Shown one piece after another: positions 56,011 through 64,000 of a stretch of 64,000 bases of DNA. The stretch is from Citrus sinensis (taxonomy: Eukaryota > Streptophyta > Magnoliopsida > Sapindales > Rutaceae). The stretch is taken from contig NC_068564.1 of NCBI RefSeq assembly GCF_022201045.2, forward strand, positions 30,657,001 through 30,721,000. Direction: 5' to 3'. The notes under the pieces were generated by a model. It did not search any database. It had not been told where the DNA came from and saw only the letters and a program-made list of their open reading frames with translations. Every line of letters starts with the position of its first letter. Position 1 is the stretch's first letter. The translations under genes were made by a program, and so were the position numbers.

Positions 56011-57691
56011 GACACTTAAGGGTCCGCCTATGTTACAACTGTTGTACGGTGCAACAGTTTTTGTTTTTATTCAACAAAGCCGTTGGATGCCTCCTTATCA
56101 GATCTAATGGCTGAAATTAATTATTACATAATTGATCCAGCTACTTACAATCGTTGTGGCCGGTTGTAATTCTTGTGCTGACCGAATCACTTAAACCCTC
56201 AATTCAATTCTCCGAATTCGCAGACCCAGTCTCTATTTTCCATTTTGATTGCCGCTAAATCCGCTGCTGCAAATACCTCCATCGTTTGAGAGTTCATTTG
56301 CACTGACTATGTTGTTATTGTTGCCCTTCTTTTATCTTCTTGTTTCTCATTTGAGTCATTCATTTTTTCTCAATTTCTTATTGGTTTTTGCCTTCTCCGC
56401 AGATTTATTGTTATCTCTAAATCTCGCTCTTTCTCGTTTGCCTTCTATCCATTTGTTCTTTATCTTTTCTTTCTCAATTAACTAAACACATCTAAATTAT
56501 AAAAGCTCCGACACCAAATTCAAAATCTCACTGTTTTCTTATTATCAAATTAAAATACCTCGCGAATCTAGTAACAATAATTAGATCGATTGTACTCGAC
56601 TTCGATTTTCGCCCAAACCAACAACATAAATTCATACAAAGAGAATAAATAAAATAAAAAGCATAAAGAGAGAAGAGGATACTATTTTGCAGAAGCAGAC
56701 CAGAAATTCTAAAAATCTCATTTGCTGTTGCTAAGAATAGAGAGAGATAAGATTGGCCAAGCTAAATGCCCTCGTTCATTCATTATTGTGTTGGTGGTAA
56801 TTTATATATTCTGCTAATATATAAATTTGATCTAATAGATTTTCTCTTCGGAATCTAACCGGGGCTCGTGTGGGAAGAAATCATCTTCATGGTTCGTGAT
56901 CGTCAAGTGTTTGGTTTGACCAAGTCGTGGACTAAATCAAAACCAAACAAAAAGACTTTTATTTTAACCAGAAAAATAAAAATTAAAAGAAAATCAACAA
57001 CTACAATCGCCCAAAAGAAAAAAAAAACAACAGGGTGAAATGATTTGTTTGAAAGAAAAAAAGAGAATGAGAGTGACTCACCTGGTGGGCTGTGTAGACC
57101 CGGCGAGTTGATTTGAGTTGAAAAATGGAATATTGAAATTTGAATAGATATAGGGATTGTGATTTAGAATAAGAGAGAAAGAAAAGAGGAGAAAAGGAGG
57201 GGGGAAAACAGAGAAACCCTAGATACAGATCAGAAGAGAGTGGACGAGTGATAATTGATAAAAGATAAAACTTTTCAGTCCTTTTTTGCAATCTCCGATG
57301 AATCCAACCAAAAGTGTGTGACAGTAGAGCATTTGCTTCAGCCCTCTTCACAAAATGTCTCAAGCTTCGACTCGCCAATTTTTTCTTTCTCCGATGAAGG
57401 AATCACCTCTGGGAATCGATTCCTTAATCCATTTGGCCTTTTGCCAGGGGCTTCTTTCGACCATCATCTCCTTTCTTTTTCGTCAAACTCCTTTAACATA
57501 ACAGTCACGTGCGTTTTCAGATGCAAGTAACTTACCTTTTCTTAACAGACTTCTCCGGTATTCTCTAACACAAACGTGGCCATCTCTGAAGCATTCGATC
57601 GGTTACTTTTAAATCGAATTGTTACACTGAATAAGGACAAACAACTGTTGCACCGTACAACAGTTGTAACATAGGCGGACCCGACACTTAA
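56011..57691. repeat. 9-bp target-site duplication pair of the Mutator-like element
   Basis: GACACTTAA occurs exactly at 56011-56019 and 57683-57691, directly outside the inverted repeats of the element at 56020-57682. A perfect 9-bp duplication is the standard Mutator signature. Confidence 0.9.
56020..57682. mobile_element. non-autonomous Mutator-like element (1,663 bp)
   Basis: The terminal inverted repeats are identical over 40 bp (56020-56059 and its mirror 57643-57682), starting GGGTCCGCCTATGTTACAAC. A perfect 9-bp target duplication flanks them, so the insertion is probably young. No transposase (MuDR, FAR1-type or other) can be read inside. The interior is less AT-rich than its surroundings. 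It has patches that look like captured gene leader sequence, for example a CT-rich plus-strand part at 56210-56480 and, on the minus strand near 57080-57250, a CTAGGGTTTC-like leader followed by a good GTGAGT donor at 57079. The frames at 56249-56485, 57001-57378 and 57255-57530 have no known domain. A Pack-MULE-type element is possible. Confidence 0.85.
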
Positions 57692-59020
57692 TTAGGGTTT
57701 AATAAGACAGTAATAAAATATACAATTATCCTTTACTTTCCCTAAAAAAGTTATATTTAATTTTTAATTGTCAAAAATTGTATGCAAACTACCAAGTGTA
57801 GATGGTGCTTGCAAAAAAATTAATATAATTTTTTTTCTAGGGTTAAATTAGTAATTTAATTATTTTCTTTTTATTAATGTCCAAAAAAAATTATTATAAA
57901 AGGATAATATTGTAAAAATAAACCAAAAGAAATAAAAAGTAACAGCATGTATATCAATACTTTAACGGCAAGGATGTTTCGATGCATTTTAAAAAATACA
58001 GGAACTAAATTGACACTAATTTTAAAATATAAAAACTAAATAAGCTTTTACTCGTAATAAAATATTCAATTATACTGTACTTTCCCGATCGCATATAAAA
58101 ATGTGGTTTTCATCAGTGGACTGATAAATAAAAATTTTTAAAACCACCCAAAATTTACCTAATTTACAAAAATGGCCACATTGTAATTTTCATTACTTTC
58201 ATAGCCAAATAAACTTATATTAGGACAAAATTACAATTATCATCCAAAATTTCCAAAACCCTAATTTATTCTCCCTTTTACACAACTTACCATCAGTCAT
58301 AAAGGAGGAGAACACTAGAAAATCAACGGCAGTGTAGGGTATCGAACTATCAAGGATAAGGAAAAAGGTGACTTTTTTTTTATTTTTTATGAGAATGCGA
58401 GATATTTGACGACAAGATAAATCAGTAATTTCTCACTTGGTATTTTCAGCTTCAATCACTGAAAATGTCAATGATTAGTGACGGTGAGTTAAAATCGGTC
58501 ATTTTTTAATATAATTTCCTATTTAACTATCTCATTATAGATGATAAATGTCATATCATTTAAGAAACTGCAAAACATACATATAAATGATCAAAGCTAC
58601 CTTGTTATCTCCATACCATCACTAACAATTATTAAAGGGGGAAAAAAAAGACGTGAAATGCTCATAAAACCAACTATTGTATGAATGGAAAAAAAAAAAA
58701 AAAAAGATTTAGTGGTGTAACTGGTGTCCACAAATCACTGAACTTTTGCGGTTGCGGCCACCGACGGTAATGAGGCAACTGTTTTTTTAAATAAAAAATA
58801 ATAATGAAAATTAAATAAATAATCTGACGCTTGATTGGAATTTCACTAAAGGAGAGGGCCAAAATATGTAATTTTAGGCATATTGGCACTGTTATTTGTC
58901 AAATTTCGGCGATGACATAAATGCATATACATTTACAAATTATAAATTAATTAAAAAATTAGACACAAGAAACCGAACAAGTCGACGTTGTCGTCTCAGT
59001 TCTGAATAGAAGTAGAATTC

Positions 59021-62000
59021 ATGGGTGATCCCTTCCATAGATACGATACTCCTGCTGACAGAGGTAATTTCTATCTCCTTTGTTTGGTTCCCGCGAAAAT
59101 GTAGGAAAGTTGAAAGGAAAAAAAAAAAAAAGGCCTGAGGCATAAGCTGCTGCTACGTGCGTTTTTTTAAAATTCAATTATTTGATTATTATGATGCTTT
59201 GTGTATCAAAATTGCCTGTAGGCGATTTAATTGTATTTATTATGTTAAAAATCGTAAGTTAACAATTTTTTTTTTTTTTGGCTATAATCACTTGGTTTAC
59301 ATGTGCAAGATTTTGTGTATGACGCTTGTGATGGACTCATTTATTAAAAAATATATTAAAAAAAACGATAAAAGGTTGATTTCTCATCATCAATAAAACT
59401 CGAATGAGAAACCTATTGTTAGGTCAAGCAATGCCAATGGAATGTTGTGTCTTCTAGAGTGATGCTTGCTCAACTCCTTTGCAATCCACTAGGAGTTTTA
59501 TTGTAAGAGTTGCAGTCACATTTTGGTTTCCGTCATCAATAAAGGATGCCATGTCATTTGGGGTTTCGCTGATAGGACTACTTGCCCAGGACTTGATGCA
59601 ACTTATGGATATGGAAACAAGTTGCATCGCTTGAATCTTAATAATTATGCATTGCTAGACTTTTTTTTTTTTTTTTAGATACCTGATCCTAATGCATTGA
59701 TAGACTTTTAGGTAACTGATCCTTATGCTTCTGGATGTTAACTTGTCTGTTGACGCATCAAGGGTGGCATTGGCATCTACCTGTCTCTCTTCATGCTCTG
59801 TATTGAGATCTCACTCATCACTTTTGCAAAAGTATTCTCACTCCCCTTATATTCATCTTTGTTTGGAAATAGTTATACTTTTCCAATATGCTCAAACAAT
59901 TAAATCCTATGCTGCTTCCTGCCATTTTCCCCTTTTAGCTTTAGTTACCTGCAAAAGGGAAGAGGTTTTTTGCTTAGGTCATGTGCCTTTCTTCAAAGGA
60001 ACAGAAAAAGTAAGAACCACTGTGCCTTTAAATTTTACTTGTCAGTGATAGAAACGAAAAATGGTAAAGCAATGTATATACACCATGGGCTATACTTTAG
60101 CTGTTGAAAATTAGACTATCCTGTAATGGAAATTTAAGCCATTGCTGTTTATGCTGTGTGACTATTTCTCTGTATATTGTTTTTTAAATGGATTTACGCC
60201 TTATTGCAGCATCCAGTGTTGCTAGGCCCAGCTTTGCTGGCTACTTGACATCTGAAGCACCCTCATTGACATCGCAACAACCTTTAAGTTCTAATGGTTT
60301 TCGCGGTGCTTCTGATTTCTTACATAGAGAAGTAAGAACTTTTGAGTGGAGCATCTTTTTGGTTACTTTACTAATATATTTGTGACGAGGGAAATTTCTT
60401 TTGTTCTGTGCCCTTACTTTCAGGTAACACCAATGCGGCCTGGGGCACTTGGCCTGGTTGATACTGCTGGTGTTGGAGTTCATCCTGAACCTGGGATGGT
60501 TGGAATCACAGCGGTAGCTAGTGTAAAGGGTTACTCATCTCCTTTACCAGATCCAAATTTAATAGGCCAAAGACGGGATATTGCACCAGGCATTAATCCG
60601 ACAATTCCTGATGTGATTAATGGAGTGCCCAGCTCTTTAAGAAATAACGCGGGTTCCCCTCTAAAAAAAGGAGAATCCAACCTTCTGTTTGTTGATGGGC
60701 TCCCAACTGACTGTACCAGAAGAGAAGTATCGCGTATCCTTTTGAATGTGTCTTCAACATGCGTGCGTGTTTTCTTGTTTGTATGCCTATTCTTGTGCAT
60801 TTTTTCCCTGTGTTTGACATCTCAAGACTTCTGGTGTTTTATCAGATTCCATGACAGGACATTTGGATACTTTTCAAATTGTAATAGCATTGCATATCAT
60901 ATAAGGGTTCTGAAATGAAATCCTCAATTCCTTTTTCTTTTGGGTGTGAGCAAAGCCACAATGGCTTTGTTATATCTGTATGTCTGAATGACACTTACCT
61001 CGTAATGTTGTGACACTAGTATCCTTGACATATGTTCAAAGATCTTTTCCGTCCATTTGTTGGTTATAGAGAAATAAGAGTTATTCATAAGGAGCCCAGA
61101 CGAGTAAGTTTTCTACATTAATTTCATTCTACCCTGTTTGGAGGCATGGTTTACAGCATAAAAGTGAGGGGGGGGAAAAAATCATTTCTGTTCAATAGAG
61201 TTTCTAGCCTTGGCACAGATGGTTCTTGTTTAACTTTGGCACTTTATTGGAGCATGAGAAGCTTGACTTCCGATTTTAACTAACAGTGCTGTTGTTTGAT
61301 AATTTTTTTCACTCAGTTTACAGAATCATCCTTTAACCCAACCTCACCTGACTAAGCTTTACATTTGAATTTGGGATTGACTAGATGGATCCTTTGCTGC
61401 TAATTTTCTCTATTTTTCAAAAAAGAGGGGGGTGGGCAAAGCCCAAATCTATTTTATTGGTCCCTACCTCCATAGGATTTGAACGCTAGTGGCCCACCTT
61501 GTTTCTGCTAGTCATTAGATCTGCTGTGGGATTCAGGGGGTTAAGGATTTAGGTTAGATTTTCAGTATTACACGTCCAACTACTCTGTACTGCAACCCCT
61601 TCTATAATTTTTTTTTTATTTTAAATTTATTGTGATACTCGGATGCTCTTTGGAGTATTTTGTTTCATATTCACAGGAAAAGAAATTAAAAAATGCTCTC
61701 AAATTTCACAGCATTGCAATTGTTAGATTCAACTTAAGTGGATTTTTGTACTTCATATCATTGTCGACGTTCCTAACAGTTCGTTCACGTCATCACCTTG
61801 CATCAATTTCTCATCTTTGATGCTCAAATGATTAAATCATAGGCTGCTTATGTTAGATTTATGCTTATCATTAATTCTGTAACCTTCACAGTAAATATTA
61901 CATTGCAGAGTGGAGACAGGGCTATGGTTTTGTGCTTTGTGGAGTTCGATGATCCAAAGTGTGCTCGGACAGCTATGGATGCTCTTCATGGTATAATTGT

Positions 62001-62492
62001 CCAAGAAATTATGAAATTTTGAACTTTCTGTCAACTTTGGCATGGGCATCTTAGGTCATTTTTAATCTTTTCCTTTGGAGACAGGGGGACAAGAAAACTG
62101 AACATCTTAGGGCATTTTCAACCAGCATATGCTTTATATGGATTTTTTGTCTGATTATACAGTTTAAATGTTAACATAACAATTGCGTCAAGTTCGCACT
62201 TCTTTCAAAATGTTCATGTAATGACAATTGGTGCTTACGAATTAATCTTTTTACAGTTAGTTTTAAAGAAAGCTACTGAATTGGCTAGCAAGCTGAATGT
62301 ATGCAGTAATCTAATCAGTCAATTATCTATTTGCAGTGAAATATGTCATCTGATAGGCTTTAAATCGTGCCATTTTCTGCAGGTTACAAGTTTGACGATA
62401 AAAAACCTGACTCCCCTGCCTTGAAGATCCAATTTGCACATTTTCCTTTCCGTCTTCCATCTGATGGTGATGAGAAACGTACTCCCCGTTGA
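59021..62492 (+). CDS. single-RRM RNA-binding protein (NSR/MtRBP1-like)
   Basis: Six exons, 59021-59063, 60210-60331, 60424-60733, 61042-61103, 61909-61990 and 62383-62492, encode 242 residues. The first exon codes only MGDPFHRYDTPADR; an 1,146-nt intron follows. The N-terminal half is Pro/Gly/Ser-rich and likely disordered. One RRM spans about 141-232, with RNP2-like LLFVDGLP (142-149), LFRPFVGYREIRVI and RNP1-like MVLCFVEF, then YKFDD and LKIQFAHFP. The wording TRREVSHLFRPFVGYREIR is close to the nuclear speckle RNA-binding proteins NSRa/b and Medicago RBP1, which modulate alternative splicing and bind lncRNAs. The C-terminal tail differs, so it may be a sister subfamily. Splice phases all close. 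Confidence 0.88.
61425..61580 (-). mobile_element. possible SINE fragment in an RRM-gene intron
   Basis: On the minus strand GCGTTCAAATCCTATGG resembles a pol III B-box, with a less clear A-box about 40 bp before it. No poly(A) tail or target duplication is seen. Confidence 0.25.
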
Positions 62493-64000
62493 GTATCCAA
62501 TGGTTGATCGCCGTGGATGTATTTTGACATAGAAACGAGCCTTTCCATTCTGAACTGTATATTAGTTGAGCTGTTCTGTGGATGTAAGCAGCCGTTCTAT
62601 GTAAAATCATGGCTTGTACATTTTATTAATGGCCCACCCTAAGCAATAGGTAATGATTTGTTGAAAAGAATGCTGATTTCTCTCAAGATAATGAAATGGA
62701 TACTTGGATACTTCCCAGTTACCCCTTGGAATTTTATCATCATCATCATTGTTATGAAGTTTCATTCTCAAGTTAGACCTTTCTCATTTTCTTAAACCTC
62801 CTCTTGCGTCTTGGTCTTTTGATCTCAAGCTTTGGTTGATTTTGAGATTTCTAGTTACGGTTACTCTTTTCAGGTAGTACTGCACGTACAAACGCTCATG
62901 ACAACACGAACTCAAACAAATTAAAAAACAACAGCCAACAACATTCATTAAATCTAAACCAAGAAAGGCAATAATGACAGGAAAATGTGTCAGATGGACG
63001 TGAGATTACCAAATGAAATTGAATTTAGGTGCAGTGCCAAATCTAGCAGTTGATTGAATACTCGGCGGGCATCATGCATCAATTTTATTATTATTATTAT
63101 TATTATTGAGAGGATGCATCAATTTATATACCGGACATGAAATAAAACAAACTGTTTCTTTAAACAAATGGACAGTTCTATCATCCTCTTCTGAAGAACA
63201 TTAGGAACCCTATCATTTTCATCATCCTTGTCCTTTGTGAAAGATGTGCATCACTTCAGCATTAAAGATTCATCTGCTTCTGCTTGCTTAAAGCAAATAT
63301 TTAATGGGGGTTTCTTGGCCAGGGCATGGCCTTGTATGAGTGAAACATTAAAACCTGAAAGGAATAGATAACAATCATGCAAGCTAAGCGATTACACAAT
63401 CGTTAATAAACAATGAATTTTCAGTGCTGGCATGATACGGGAACCAAAAATAGACAGCAGAGCTTTCACCGTACTCTAAAATGGAATCTTTCAACCTTCA
63501 ATATTATCAACTATATAACAATGCGGAAGAAATTCCTTCAGTTGGAAATATAACTGAAGTCTAACTGATCTTTTAAGTGCCGTGATAACATTGGAAGTCT
63601 AGAATTCAGGGCCATATGAACTGTTTGAATGGTTCAATGCCAATCATTTGACGAGTAGCATACATCAATCGTTCCGTATTTGGTTGGCAGAATCTTTTAT
63701 CACCTAATCTCATCAATACCAGATTTATTTCCTCAACTTCACAACATAATATACAGTTAGCAAAACATCGTTTTCAACACCATTTTGGGCTTCTGGGATC
63801 TTTGTCGTCAATGCTGCTAAATAATCACAAAGTTTAACACAAACCTTCATAGCACAAACCTTCGTAGCATTTGAAACTAAAACATGTAAACAACGTGAAG
63901 CAAAAGACTGTTGGTTCAAAAGAGTACAATTTTGTGTGTATTCTCATTCATCTCTTTATTCCTTGGAACTATGGAACCTAGCTAGCTTACATTAATTGTT
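62493..64000. other. RRM gene 3' UTR and window end, no further gene seen
   Basis: The first 200-300 bases are the 3' UTR. An ATT microsatellite lies at about 63086-63107. The minus-strand frame at 63725-63919 has no known domain. The rest may belong to the 3' end of a gene outside the window. Confidence 0.4.

Larger units (their letters stand above)
52700..59020. other. intergenic region rich in DNA transposons
   Basis: The 6.3 kb between the divergent NDR kinase and RRM genes holds a G-box-like site, a MITE at 54266-54882 and a Mutator-like element at 56020-57682. Outside these the DNA is AT-rich, with a tRNA-like A-box patch near 53800 and no convincing gene. Confidence 0.6.

Noticed and set aside
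56249-57530. Open frames inside the Mutator-like element as real genes or a transposase
   Set aside because: Low-complexity Leu/Phe/Ser-rich or anonymous frames with no catalytic motif; treated as element interior.
63725-63919. 64-residue minus-strand frame
   Set aside because: No recognisable family and no supporting neighbour; it could be untranslated sequence of a gene beyond the window.

Overview
This is a stretch of nuclear genome from a eudicot plant. It is AT-rich, the genes have many GT-AG introns, and small DNA transposons and SINEs lie between them. The protein set is typical of a rosid tree. Citrus or a relative is possible, but the sequence alone does not prove it. I found no virus-derived element, LTR retrotransposon, rRNA, functional tRNA gene or CRISPR array.

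Layout: 52-315 (-) encodes a small basic protein I do not recognise. 3497-4320 (+) is a WRKY50-like transcription factor. 5485-8989 (-) encodes a PMI1-related NT-C2 protein and lies head to head with the 16-exon SMU1 splicing factor gene (10706-16539, +). 17820-20259 (+) is an intact coclaurine N-methyltransferase-like gene, followed by a decayed tandem copy at about 21900-23696. 25212-25739 (-) is a three-exon gene for a twin-CX9C protein of the TRIAP1/Mdm35 family. 29733-36350 (+) is the M1 aminopeptidase APM1 in 19 exons. 37647-40147 (-) is a clade A PP2C of HAB1 type. 45009-52699 (-) is an NDR-type AGC kinase in 13 coding exons. 59021-62492 (+) is a single-RRM RNA-binding protein. I joined exons by hand using splice sites and reading phase, and every multi-exon model closes in frame.

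The block N-methyltransferase (two copies), Mdm35-like, APM1, NDR kinase has the gene order I recall for Arabidopsis At4g33120/33110, 33100, 33090 and 33080, with the PP2C gene as an extra member. The neighbours do not form one pathway. Two of them relate to hormone signalling: APM1 (auxin transport and trafficking) and the HAB1-like phosphatase (abscisic acid co-receptor).

The intergenic DNA holds the most unusual material. A SINE family is present in three copies (459-981, 20958-21536, 26072-26424). They share a tRNA-like head and an AT-rich body, have terminal A-runs or near-duplicate flanks, and two of the three carry different internal tandem duplications. A 1,663-bp Mutator-like element (56020-57682) has 40-bp identical ends and a perfect 9-bp target duplication but no recognisable transposase. 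Several MITEs are also present: one of 617 bp with a 10-bp target duplication, one PIF/Harbinger-like with a TTA duplication, and two less certain ones.
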